A program made the position numbers and the translations under genes. A DNA stretch of 49,571 nt from UBA11891 sp003533785 (GTDB taxonomy: Bacteria > Bacteroidota > Bacteroidia > Flavobacteriales > Flavobacteriaceae). The stretch lies in assembly GCA_949511625.1 (NCBI GenBank), contig CATFEX010000008.1, positions 1-49,571 on the forward strand, in the 5' to 3' direction. Of this stretch, positions 8,719 through 16,621 are shown piece after piece. The notes under the pieces were generated by a model. It did no database searches and had not been told where the DNA came from. It worked only from the letters and a program-made list of their open reading frames with translations. Position 1 is the stretch's first letter, and each line of letters begins with the position of its first letter.

Positions 8719-10059
8719 ATGCTTAGCGTTCTCCAAGAATTACTCCAACAAAGTATCCAATCGTTGGAATGGGTAATGATGTTATTAATCGTAGGAGGTG
8801 GGGGCTATCTTGTCGTTCACTCTCGCGGAGTTCCACTACTGAAAATCAGGGAGGGCATACGGCTTCTTTTTCGCAAAGAAGAGGCGGCTGGAATCTCGCG
8901 TTTTCAAGCGCTCAGTGCTGTAATCGCCGCAACCGTTGGCCTAGGGAATATCTCTGGAGTAGCCATTGCCATTCATATGGGTGGCCCTGGTGTATTGGTG
9001 TGGATGTGGGTGACAGCATTAATCGGTTCAATGATAAAATTCTACTCCTGCTCCTTAGCGGTACAACTGCGGGAAATCACTCAAGAAGGGGATCCACTTG
9101 GAGGACCAATGTACTATATGAGGCTGGGAATTCGCCGCTGGGGAAAGCCTATGGCCATTTGGTTTTCAGTGGCAGGTTTGTTTGGAGTCCTCCCCGCCTT
9201 TACTGCCAATCAGCTCACCCAAACCTTGGTTGATGTGATGGCGCCCAATCAATATCTAGACTTGGGTGATTGGCAGTGGAAATTGGTTATTGGAATTGCC
9301 CTTTGTGTATTGAGCAGTTGGGTGATTTTCGGGGGCTTACAAAAAATCGTTCGTGTCACCTCTGGTCTGGTCCCTGTGATGGTTGTCCTATATCTTTCCA
9401 TGGGAGTCTATATATTAGCTGATAATGCGCATTTGGTTATTCCCACTTTTGTAAAAATTTTTGATGCGGCCTTTACATGGCAAACAGCTGCTACGGGGAG
9501 TTTTTGGGGGTTGGTCATTTTGGGTGTTCGCCGTGCCGTATTCTCAAATGAAAGTGGGGTGGGTAATGCTCCCATGTATCACGGTCAATCCGTGAGTAAA
9601 TTCGGAACCGACGAAGGGCTCACCGCCCTATTAGGGCCCTTATTGGATACTGGCTTGGTGTGTTCCATCACCGGTTTGATCGTCATCATTAGCGGCGCCT
9701 ATCTCAATCCAGACTTGAATGGAATAGTTCTCACTTTGGAAGCTTTTCGCCGTCTTTTTTTTGGTGTCGGGGACGAACTCTTATTGCTTATGGTTTTGGT
9801 TTTTGGAGTTTCAACCTTGTTCACCTATTCGTATTACGGCGTCAAATGCTTTGGTTTTCTCACTAGAACCCAATGGGGACATTACTACAACTACTTCTAC
9901 ATTGCGAGTATCATTTTTTCGGCATTGGTTACCGTTGAAATAGTGATTGGCATTATCGACCTATCCTTTGCACTTATGTCTATTCCCAATATGTTAGCTA
10001 TTCTCTACCTGTCTCGTCGTGTGAAAGATGAAATGAGAGCGCGCCAATGGCTTCCCTAA
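8719..10059 (+). CDS. Sodium:alanine/glycine symporter, AGCS family
   Basis: Inner-membrane Na+/amino-acid symporter; members carry alanine, glycine and in several cases D-alanine. The 446-residue protein has the usual 10-11 membrane segments. The family hallmark near residues 65-95 is present (AVIAATVGLGNISGVAIAIH, then GGPGVLVWMW), as are GDPLGGPMYY and VFSNESGVGNAPM. It is co-transcribed with the secreted protein six bases upstream. The local setting of dipeptidase, DD-carboxypeptidase, dipeptide epimerase and DgcN-like genes makes wall-derived alanine a reasonable substrate, by inference. Confidence 0.92.
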   Translation: MLSVLQELLQQSIQSLEWVMMLLIVGGGGYLVVHSRGVPLLKIREGIRLLFRKEEAAGISRFQALSAVIAATVGLGNISGVAIAIHMGGPGVLVWMWVTALIGSMIKFYSCSLAVQLREITQEGDPLGGPMYYMRLGIRRWGKPMAIWFSVAGLFGVLPAFTANQLTQTLVDVMAPNQYLDLGDWQWKLVIGIALCVLSSWVIFGGLQKIVRVTSGLVPVMVVLYLSMGVYILADNAHLVIPTFVKIFDAAFTWQTAATGSFWGLVILGVRRAVFSNESGVGNAPMYHGQSVSKFGTDEGLTALLGPLLDTGLVCSITGLIVIISGAYLNPDLNGIVLTLEAFRRLFFGVGDELLLLMVLVFGVSTLFTYSYYGVKCFGFLTRTQWGHYYNYFYIASIIFSALVTVEIVIGIIDLSFALMSIPNMLAILYLSRRVKDEMRARQWLP

Positions 10060-10083
10060 CAAAGGGAGTATCCTGCGCAATTT

Positions 10084-11517
10084 TTATTTATGATCGATAG
10101 GAGGTGGGCCTGATGGCATCAATGGTTCATAGACATAATCCCCTTTTCGCGTTTTAAATTCTGCAGTCATTGCAGCTCTTAATTTGGAGTTGGTGAATAA
10201 ATCTACAAGAGACATTCCCAGTGCTTTGGTTGCATAAATCATCCCTTTGTGGCCGATAGACATCCCCCCACAAGCCACTACGGCCCAAGAATGCCATGGT
10301 GTTTCTTTGGGGGCTACGGTAACGCCCAATCGGGCAACAGGGACAATAAAACTAACATCTCCAACATCCGTAGAGCCCCCACCTGGATTTTCCAGGGTTT
10401 CTCGTAGCGGTTTAATGGTTCCGTCCAAGCCGATTTTGGCCTTCCCCGTGGCCTCTTGGATTTGATACGCGAATTGTTTTTCCTCTTCGGTATAGCTGAG
10501 ATCCCCCAAAGTTTCAAGATTTTTCTGAATGGCCATGCCTCCGGCTCGATTGGGTAAAACCTCGTGGATTCCAGAAATTAGAGATATTTTATAATCAACA
10601 TTAGCCAGAATGGCGGCTCCTTCAGCCATGGCTTGAACCCGTTCGTAAACTTCTTGCATGCCTTTGCGTTTGGTATCACGAACCCGAACCCATAGGCGAG
10701 AATAGTCTGGAACTACATTCACAACCTGGCCGCCGTCTTGTATATGATAGTGTATTCGAACAGTGGGTTTAATGTGTTCCCGGTAGGCATTAATTCCATG
10801 GGTATAAAGCTCCAGGGCATCAGAGGCACTTCGCCCATTCCAAGGATCTCCAGAAGCATGTGCGGCTTGTCCAAAAAATTCTACTTTGAAGTCCACCAAG
10901 GCAAGGGTCGTTTGTACATCTGCTTCAGTTTCATCGGCAGGATGCCAATCTAAACACACATCCAAATCATCAAAAAGCCCTGCACGAGCCATCCACAATT
11001 TTCCAAAAAATTTCTCTTCTGCTGGCGTGCCATAAAATTTGATCGTGCCTTTTATTTTTCCTTGCTCAATAAGTTTCTTAACTGCCACTGCGGCTCCCAG
11101 GCTTGCTGTTCCAAACATATTGTGTCCACAACCGTGACCAGCACCTCCAGGCACTAGAGGATCTTTTTCAGCAGTGGCCTTTTGGGAAATCCCTGGAAGA
11201 GCATCAAACTCGCCAAGTATCCCAATAACAGGTTGACCAGAACCATAACTAGCAACAAATGCTGTGGGTGTCTCTGCCACCCCTTCTTCAACGGTAAAAC
11301 CATTTGCTTTTGCATAATCAATGAGTGTCTGCGAAGACACCTTTTCTTGGAAAGCCACTTCAGCTGCTGCCCATATTTTGTCACTTATATCAATAAGAGT
11401 GTTTTGGTCTCCCTCCACATGATTAATTATTTGTGCTTTGAGTTTTTTAGCACTTTGTCCGTATAGGGGGGATCCCGTTGTGAGCAATAAGCTTACCAAT
11501 AACAGTACTTTTTTCAT
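10084..11517 (-). CDS. Exported M20-family amidohydrolase, AbgB type
   Basis: Metal-dependent amidohydrolase related to the B subunit of aminobenzoyl-glutamate hydrolase and other M20D enzymes. Metal-site motifs are present: GHGCGHNMFG (about residues 127-136), AEEKFFGK and DWHPADE. A late GGGSTDVGDVS completes the site. Unlike E. coli AbgB, it has a signal peptide (MKKVLLLVSLLLTTGSPLYG), so it probably works in the periplasm on N-acyl amino acids or short peptides. No abgA-like partner is adjacent. It faces the AGCS gene tail to tail across 24 bases with no obvious terminator hairpin. Confidence 0.9.
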   Translation of the reverse strand: MKKVLLLVSLLLTTGSPLYGQSAKKLKAQIINHVEGDQNTLIDISDKIWAAAEVAFQEKVSSQTLIDYAKANGFTVEEGVAETPTAFVASYGSGQPVIGILGEFDALPGISQKATAEKDPLVPGGAGHGCGHNMFGTASLGAAVAVKKLIEQGKIKGTIKFYGTPAEEKFFGKLWMARAGLFDDLDVCLDWHPADETEADVQTTLALVDFKVEFFGQAAHASGDPWNGRSASDALELYTHGINAYREHIKPTVRIHYHIQDGGQVVNVVPDYSRLWVRVRDTKRKGMQEVYERVQAMAEGAAILANVDYKISLISGIHEVLPNRAGGMAIQKNLETLGDLSYTEEEKQFAYQIQEATGKAKIGLDGTIKPLRETLENPGGGSTDVGDVSFIVPVARLGVTVAPKETPWHSWAVVACGGMSIGHKGMIYATKALGMSLVDLFTNSKLRAAMTAEFKTRKGDYVYEPLMPSGPPPIDHK

Positions 11518-11555
11518 ATTGTATGTTTAATGATTGCAATCAATTAATGGGGAGG

Positions 11556-11714
11556 CTACTTCCTCAAAAACAAGGTAGGAAGTGAAAATAGAACCGCTCC
11601 CACAAGATAGGGGATATCGATAAAGTTAAGTTTCGAATACATAATCCCTACAACTATCAAACAAAGTAGGGAAAGTGTTCCTGTAACCAGCCGAATCCAT
11701 CTTCTCCAGTTCAT
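11556..11714 (-). CDS. Small two-segment membrane protein, 52 aa
   Basis: A short frame starting MNWRRWIRLV and ending PTLFLRK. It has basic residues at both ends and two hydrophobic segments (about 9-24 and 33-49), a plausible small inner-membrane protein. It lies upstream of the amidohydrolase gene on the same strand, 38 bases away, and divergent to the 80-residue membrane protein at 11759. A TATATTTA element is four bases upstream of the ATG. Family unknown. The hydrophobic layout and positive-inside ends argue for a real gene. Confidence 0.6.
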   Translation of the reverse strand: MNWRRWIRLVTGTLSLLCLIVVGIMYSKLNFIDIPYLVGAVLFSLPTLFLRK

Positions 11715-11758
11715 CCTTTAAATATATAAAAAGGGAATTAAATCCTTACTTTTAAAGT

Positions 11759-12001
11759 ATGATTCGCTTCTATTTCATGGGCTTGTTCATTCTTATTTTT
11801 GCCATTGGAGCCAATGGTATAGCACAAAGTTTAGGGATTAAGACCTGGTATGGTTTTATTCAACTGCTCCTAAATAAAAATGAAAGTATAATGGAACTTG
11901 CTTTTTTGGATATTCTTTGGTTGTTCTTTATTTACCCTTTGATATTGGGTACCAGTGCAGCTATAGGGGCTTGGATCTATAACCAAATTATCGCTTTATG
12001 A
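11759..12001 (+). CDS. Small membrane protein, 80 aa
   Basis: Not recognised by name. It has two hydrophobic stretches, about residues 3-24 and 47-75, separated by a short polar linker (LLNKNESIMELA). The stop codon overlaps the ATG of the OsmC-family gene (ATGA, 11998-12001), so the two are translationally coupled. A TACTTTTA element at 11747-11754 lies four bases before the ATG. A membrane protein paired with an OsmC peroxidase-like protein could relate to envelope stress, but this is inference only. Confidence 0.75.
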   Translation: MIRFYFMGLFILIFAIGANGIAQSLGIKTWYGFIQLLLNKNESIMELAFLDILWLFFIYPLILGTSAAIGAWIYNQIIAL

Positions 12002-12399
12002 CCAGTTCGATCATCTATGAAGGCCAGCTTCGCAGTCGATGTACCCATCTTCAATCCCAACGTTCGATTCTCAACGACGCCCCCCTCGACAATCACGGAA
12101 AGGGACAATCCTTTTCACCCACGGATCTAGTGGCCACCGCCTTAGGTTCGTGCATGCTCACCATTATGGGAATCAAAGCAGAAAGTCTTGGGATTTCTTT
12201 GGAAGGCACCAAAGTGGAAGTAAAAAAGACCATGGGAGATGCCCCTAGAAGAATTGTTCAGATCGATATTTGGTTGCATTTTTTGCAAAGCTGGGATTCA
12301 AAAACTCGGACCCTGTTGGAGCGTGCCGCAGCAACTTGTCCTGTTCATCATTCTCTACATCCCGATATTCAAAAAAATATTCATTTTGGTTGGCCTTAA
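11998..12399 (+). CDS. OsmC/Ohr family protein
   Basis: A small cytoplasmic thiol-dependent peroxidase-like protein. The two redox cysteines of the family are present: C52 in LGSCMLT and C114 in ATCPVHHSL. Length (133 residues) and the PTDLVATALG motif match OsmC members, which reduce organic hydroperoxides. It overlaps the upstream membrane-protein gene by four bases (ATGA), and its stop shares TTAA with the stop of the convergent small gene. Ohr versus general OsmC is not decided; the sequence looks closer to the YhfA/OsmC-like branch. Confidence 0.9.
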   Translation: MTSSIIYEGQLRSRCTHLQSQRSILNDAPLDNHGKGQSFSPTDLVATALGSCMLTIMGIKAESLGISLEGTKVEVKKTMGDAPRRIVQIDIWLHFLQSWDSKTRTLLERAAATCPVHHSLHPDIQKNIHFGWP

Positions 12400-12584
12400 T
12401 TTTCAGTGTTTGGCTGATTTTTTTTAGATACTAGTAAGACAACCAAAATACCAATAAAACCAAATAAGAATCCTAGAATAAAACCAAAAGAGCGAGGCCT
12501 CCCCTTTCGTTCCGACAAATAAGCTCCTAATGCGCCGGTAGCAACAGCCAAAGCCAGCGATAAATAAAAGACGGAGGTATTCAT
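12396..12584 (-). CDS. Small two-segment membrane protein, 62 aa
   Basis: Starts MNTSVFYLSLALAVATGA and has two hydrophobic segments (about 5-22 and 34-54) joined by a basic loop (SERKGRPRS). It ends KKNQPNTEN. The start at 12584 overlaps the stop of the ABA4-like gene by four bases (ATGA), so the pair is translationally coupled. A longer frame to 12737 is only read-through of the upstream gene in another frame. It looks like a short flavobacterial membrane protein; function unknown. Confidence 0.72.
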   Translation of the reverse strand: MNTSVFYLSLALAVATGALGAYLSERKGRPRSFGFILGFLFGFIGILVVLLVSKKNQPNTEN

Positions 12585-13015
12585 TTTTTGTTCAGCCGTG
12601 AATGGACAAAATATACTAAGCTGTAGACCAATACGCCGAGTGGACCCAGCAGAAATGTTCCTAACATAGGGGCTATCATCCATGGGTGAGGAATTCCTTT
12701 TTGTTGGCTGTTTTTGAGCATCCAACTGCCCATCCAAAAATCAAAGGCAAGGTAATGCAACCAACCTGCAGCAGCCGATTCTGGTGTGGCTTCTTTAAAA
12801 AGTGTGAGGATTCCATCCAAGCGACTAAAATCAGCTTCGGCTAAACCGCCAAAACCAAAAAGAAAATACGCATAGAAAAAACTCAAGCCCAAAGGTATCC
12901 AAGGAAAAGCCATGATTTTTTGCGTGATCTTGCGTTTGGGTAGGAAAAGTAAGAGCATCCAAAAAAATAAGATTCCAGTATTACAAAAAGTGAATAAGAG
13001 TTCTGTTGTTGTCAT
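12581..13015 (-). CDS. ABA4-like membrane protein (DUF4281)
   Basis: A four-segment membrane protein of 144 residues that resembles the ABA4 family. The plant member is linked to neoxanthin formation; the bacterial members are of unknown function. The family pattern is visible: an N-terminal segment followed by FLPKRKITQKI, then LGLSFFYAYFLFG, then AAAGWLHYLAFDFWMGSWM and a C-terminal GPLGVLVYSL. The ATG at 13015 was chosen over an upstream GTG at 13021. It is coupled to the small membrane gene that follows. A carotenoid link would suit yellow flavobacteria, but no carotenoid gene is in the window. Confidence 0.8.
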   Translation of the reverse strand: MTTTELLFTFCNTGILFFWMLLLFLPKRKITQKIMAFPWIPLGLSFFYAYFLFGFGGLAEADFSRLDGILTLFKEATPESAAAGWLHYLAFDFWMGSWMLKNSQQKGIPHPWMIAPMLGTFLLGPLGVLVYSLVYFVHSRLNKK

Positions 13016-13070
13016 TAGCACATTGGTGATTGCTTTTTAAAAATAGTAACTTCCCAGCATATAAATATAA

Positions 13071-13520
13071 ATGTTAGTCTTTAAAGATATAAAAGGAAAC
13101 CGTGTGGACCCGTTGAGTCATACCCTAAAAAAAATGGAAACTTTCCCCTATGTTGATATACATATTGGTTCAGATTCACAAAACGTGGGTAAAAAGACGA
13201 TCTACTGTACTGTAATTGCCTATCGATTTGGAAATCGTGGCGTTCATTATATTCTTAGTAAAAGTACCCATCCGATTATCAGAGACATTTGGTCACGACT
13301 TTGGAAAGAAGCCGAATTGAGCTTGGAAGTGGCAGAATGGTTAACAAAGCAAGTGAATATCAAAGTAGAAATTGACATGGATTACAACAACGATGTGAGT
13401 TTTCAGTCCAACAAATTGGTTGCTGCAACCAAAGGTTGGGCCAATTCATTGGGGTATAAAGTAAACATAAAGCCTTTCAAACAAATCGCTACCAAGGCCG
13501 CCGATCATCACTGTAAATGA
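13071..13520 (+). CDS. RNase H-like protein of the YkuK family (DUF458)
   Basis: A small soluble protein of 149 residues resembling Bacillus YkuK, assigned to the RNase H-like fold. Features are VDIHIGSDSQ (acidic first strand), YCTVIAYRFGNRGVHYI, VEIDMDYN and a late basic segment ending KAADHHCK. Acidic residues in these strands suit a metal site. Biochemical function is not established for the family. It overlaps the GhrA-type gene by ATGA (13517-13520), so the two are translated together. It is divergent from the ABA4-like gene with a 55-base AT-rich gap. Confidence 0.82.
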   Translation: MLVFKDIKGNRVDPLSHTLKKMETFPYVDIHIGSDSQNVGKKTIYCTVIAYRFGNRGVHYILSKSTHPIIRDIWSRLWKEAELSLEVAEWLTKQVNIKVEIDMDYNNDVSFQSNKLVAATKGWANSLGYKVNIKPFKQIATKAADHHCK

Positions 13521-14455
13521 AAATGGAGAAAAAACCCGTCGCCTTGCTGACTCCTGCTCCCATAGGTTCCCGATGGATAGCTGCTTTTGAAAAGGAAGCC
13601 CCAGAGCAAGCGATTCAGCTTAATGAAGCTATTTCCAATCCCGAAGCAGTGGAATTACTTTTGGTGTGGAAACATCCGGAAGGCAGCTTAAAAAATTTCA
13701 CTAAATTAAAATTACTCTACTCTCTTGGTGCAGGGGTTGATCATCTGATGAGTGATCCTGAATTGCCAAAAGAAGTACCAATATGTAGAATCGTAGATCC
13801 CTTACTGGCTTTTTCTATGTCCAACTACATCCTACTCGCTGTCCTAGACTTTCAAAGAAGAATGGACAAATACAGATGGGACCAGCAAAATAGAGTCTGG
13901 GATCATTATGCTTTGCCAGAAAGGGATCTTCGGATTGGAATATTAGGGCTTGGAAATTTGGGTCAGGATGCAGCAGAAAAATTAGTCCAACTGGGATTTG
14001 AAGTAGCTGGTTTCAGCCCCAGCCCAAAAACAATTTCGGGAGTTAGATGCTTTCATGGAGATGGGTTGAATTCCTTTTTAAACACAGTAAACGTTTTGAT
14101 TTGTACCGTTCCCTTGACCGAAAAAACAAGAGGCTTACTCAATGCGTCACTATTTGAAAAACTCCCCAAGGGCAGCTTTCTCATCAATGTGGCTCGTGGA
14201 AAAGTTCAAATAGAAAAAGATATTTTAACCGCCCTTGATTCTGGCCAACTCAGCGGAGCTTTTTTAGATGTTTTTGAAGAGGAACCGCTTCCTACTGGCA
14301 GTAGGCTTTGGTCGCATCCCAAGGTTCAAATTACGCCACACATTGCCAGTATCACCAAACCCAAGGCGGGGGTCCAACAAATTCTAGATAATTGGAGTCG
14401 GCTTCAAAAAGGGGAAGCCCTTCTCCACCAAGTCAATGTTCAAAAGGGATATTAA
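13517..14455 (+). CDS. D-2-hydroxyacid dehydrogenase, glyoxylate/hydroxypyruvate reductase A type
   Basis: NAD(P)H-dependent reductase of glyoxylate/hydroxypyruvate-like 2-oxoacids. The Rossmann motif GILGLGNLGQ is at 141-150. The catalytic trio is present: R227 (NVARG), E256 (in FEEEPLP) and H275 (ITPHIAS). The length of 312 residues fits GhrA. It is translationally coupled to the YkuK-like gene, an unusual partner. Its stop shares TTAA with the stop of the convergent DUF1611 gene. A role in disposing of 2-oxoacids from amino-acid breakdown is possible. Confidence 0.9.
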   Translation: MKMEKKPVALLTPAPIGSRWIAAFEKEAPEQAIQLNEAISNPEAVELLLVWKHPEGSLKNFTKLKLLYSLGAGVDHLMSDPELPKEVPICRIVDPLLAFSMSNYILLAVLDFQRRMDKYRWDQQNRVWDHYALPERDLRIGILGLGNLGQDAAEKLVQLGFEVAGFSPSPKTISGVRCFHGDGLNSFLNTVNVLICTVPLTEKTRGLLNASLFEKLPKGSFLINVARGKVQIEKDILTALDSGQLSGAFLDVFEEEPLPTGSRLWSHPKVQITPHIASITKPKAGVQQILDNWSRLQKGEALLHQVNVQKGY

Positions 14456-15480
14456 AGTGCCTGCCCTAATTTATCACAGCCGTAGCGAACCACATCGGTC
14501 GTTGGACAACCCGTTTCAGATTCTATTTTTTCGATGACTTTTTGAGCCTCTTCTTCGTTGAGGGTACTTGTATTTAAAGCGATCCCAGCTACTTTGGCAT
14601 TGGGATAAGTGCCGCATACACTCACCAGTTGCTCATTGAGATGAATGAATTGTTTTAAGGAGGGAATGGCAATGTGCTCTGGGAATTTGAGATGGGTTTT
14701 TTCTGCTCGATGACACAAAATCATGTGTGTGGGGCAGCTCCCCCGCATCAAAGGCAATGTAGCCGTACTTCCAGGGTGCAATAAGGATCCCTGACCTTCA
14801 ATCAAAATCCAATCTTTGTCTTTGTGGGTAAGAACTGCTTCTTCAACTGCACCACAGGCCAAATCCACCTTAAAGGCGTCTAAAGGAATTCCTTTACCGG
14901 TGAGGGTGATTCCAATCTGACCAGTTGCAACAAAGCCTGTATTAATATTTTGTTTTTGAGCCCAGCTGTAGAGTTCCAAGCCTGCTGTCATTTTTCCAGC
15001 GGCCATATCGGTCCCCACAAATAGAATTCGCTTGTTTGTGAGGTGAGCTGCTTGGGCAGTTGCAATCGGAGGCGATGTCTGAGGGACTCGAACATCCCAT
15101 ATCCATTGATCCTCAAAGGTACAATGCGCTCGAAATCGATCTTCCAACAAATCATGGAGTCCATTCACGATAGACATCCCTGCTTGGAGTGCTTTTTCTA
15201 TCAGTGCAATCCAGTCATTTGGTATGCGCCCTCCTGAAGGAGCAATTCCCAAAATAAGAACGTTGGCCCCGTATTTTAGTGCTTCCTCCAAGGAGGAGAC
15301 AATAGGTGCAGTGTGCTGTATTCCAGTAACCGATTGGACAGACTGACCCGAAAACTCTGAGTCTACAACGGCAACAATGTCATTAGTTGCGTAGCGAAGT
15401 ACTCCAAAACCCATTTTTCCATAATCGCTATTCAAATGCCCTTGCATGTAGAGGGCTATTTTATCCGACTGTTGTAACAT
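14452..15480 (-). CDS. DUF1611 protein, DgcN-like (putative D-glutamate N-acetyltransferase)
   Basis: Member of DUF1611. One characterised branch, DgcN, acetylates D-glutamate in marine bacteria as the first step of a D-glutamate breakdown route. The protein has an N-terminal Rossmann-like part and a P-loop-like segment GTDMAAGKMT (156-165), followed by ATGQIGI and an acidic EGQGSLLHPG. The ATG at 15480 gives 342 residues and overlaps the epimerase gene by 20 bases. The upstream GTG at 15507 is also possible. Its pairing with an enolase-superfamily epimerase is exactly the dgcN-dgcA arrangement. Enzymatic activity is inferred from this arrangement. Confidence 0.8.
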   Translation of the reverse strand: MLQQSDKIALYMQGHLNSDYGKMGFGVLRYATNDIVAVVDSEFSGQSVQSVTGIQHTAPIVSSLEEALKYGANVLILGIAPSGGRIPNDWIALIEKALQAGMSIVNGLHDLLEDRFRAHCTFEDQWIWDVRVPQTSPPIATAQAAHLTNKRILFVGTDMAAGKMTAGLELYSWAQKQNINTGFVATGQIGITLTGKGIPLDAFKVDLACGAVEEAVLTHKDKDWILIEGQGSLLHPGSTATLPLMRGSCPTHMILCHRAEKTHLKFPEHIAIPSLKQFIHLNEQLVSVCGTYPNAKVAGIALNTSTLNEEEAQKVIEKIESETGCPTTDVVRYGCDKLGQAL

Positions 15481-16522
15481 TTGTTTCTTTTTTGAGTTGT
15501 GCCCCATGTCCAGGGCGTTCTGTTGGCTGTGTAATACCTTTAATCATTGGGGCTCCTTCTGCTGGGTCGGGTGCCAAATTATAATGAGAGTCCAAATCTA
15601 TATGATCCAATACCCCTGATAAAGCAGCGGCTGCCGCAATAGAAACGGAAGATTCGCTCATACAACCCACCATCGTTTTTAAGCCAAATGCTTTGGCAGT
15701 GGCTATGATCCGAAGCGCTTCGGTGATCCCTCCACATTTCATCAACTTAAAATTTATCCCATGAACGGCCCGGGCCCATTGAGGAATATTGTGAGCAAAA
15801 CGGCAAGACTCATCAACATAGATTGGCAATGCCGATTGTTCATACAAAGGGAGGAGGTTGGATTCATCGCCTTCTTTCAGCGGTTGTTCAATATAACGAA
15901 CGCCTCGCTCAGCCAGCCAATGGCTCATTTCTACAGCTGTTGGGAGGTTCCATCCTCCATTGGCATCGACCCGTATTTTGACTTTATATCGCTCTGAACT
16001 TGCCACCACTTGCTCAAACATAGCTTTGTCAGCTGCTATGCCCTCTGGAGAACCCAGCTTAATTTTTAAAGATTGAATGGTGCTCCCCTCCATTAGGAGA
16101 GGAATGCGCTCCTTAACAACTTCTGGAGGATTGATACCGATGGTAACGGAAGTCGGCTGAGTCGGTGTGGGAAAACCGAGTAACTGATACAAAGGCAAGT
16201 TTGCTTTTTTGGCAGTCCAGTCCCAAATTGCAATATCAAGACCCGCATAAGCACAAGGAGCAATTTTCATTTGTCGTGCTCGCTGTTCTATTTCAAAAAC
16301 ACTCAATTCCGAAAGATCAGTAGCAATCAATCGTTGGAGTTCTTCTATGACTTTTTCTGGACTATCGGCTTGTTCGCTTTTACCCGGTGCTGCTTCTCCC
16401 CATCCAATGAATCCCTCTTTTTCAACAGATACAAATACGTTAAAAGAGTCTCCTCGAACTCCTCGGCTGATGGCCAGCGGAAACCTTTTTTTTAGGAGCA
16501 CCTTGTAAAAGTTGATTTTCAT
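15461..16522 (-). CDS. Dipeptide epimerase / DgcA-like enolase-superfamily racemase
   Basis: Enolase-superfamily enzyme of the L-Ala-D/L-Glu epimerase group. DgcA, which racemises N-acetyl-D-glutamate, belongs to the same group. Residues match the mechanism: K153-x-K155, metal ligands D186 (DANGGW), E212 (EQPL) and D237 (VDES), and the second catalytic lysine in KLMKCGG (259-265). D309-x-D311, the dipeptide-recognition DxD of this group, is also present. It is the first gene of the operon and overlaps dgcN-like by 20 bases. Whether it prefers murein dipeptides or N-acetyl-glutamate cannot be read from the sequence. The DxD favours dipeptides, the partner gene favours N-acetyl-glutamate. Confidence 0.88.
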   Translation of the reverse strand: MKINFYKVLLKKRFPLAISRGVRGDSFNVFVSVEKEGFIGWGEAAPGKSEQADSPEKVIEELQRLIATDLSELSVFEIEQRARQMKIAPCAYAGLDIAIWDWTAKKANLPLYQLLGFPTPTQPTSVTIGINPPEVVKERIPLLMEGSTIQSLKIKLGSPEGIAADKAMFEQVVASSERYKVKIRVDANGGWNLPTAVEMSHWLAERGVRYIEQPLKEGDESNLLPLYEQSALPIYVDESCRFAHNIPQWARAVHGINFKLMKCGGITEALRIIATAKAFGLKTMVGCMSESSVSIAAAAALSGVLDHIDLDSHYNLAPDPAEGAPMIKGITQPTERPGHGAQLKKETNVTTVG

Positions 16523-16570
16523 ATAATCTTTATTTGGGTTACTAGCTCAAGATAAATTCTACTAATAGAG

Positions 16571-16600
16571 TAAAGATAACTTTTCAATTGAATTGTCAAA
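16571..16600 (-). promoter_or_regulatory. Promoter of the epimerase-DUF1611 operon
   Basis: On the minus strand a -33 TTTG (complement of 16597-16600) is followed after 18 bases by TATCTTTA (complement of 16571-16578), a TAnnTTTR -7 element. Spacing and both elements fit the Bacteroidota promoter well. The predicted start of transcription near 16567 leaves a leader of about 45 bases before the ATG at 16522. This is one of the two best promoter matches in the window. Confidence 0.55.
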
Positions 16601-16621
16601 TGCTGAGGAATGAATTGAAGC

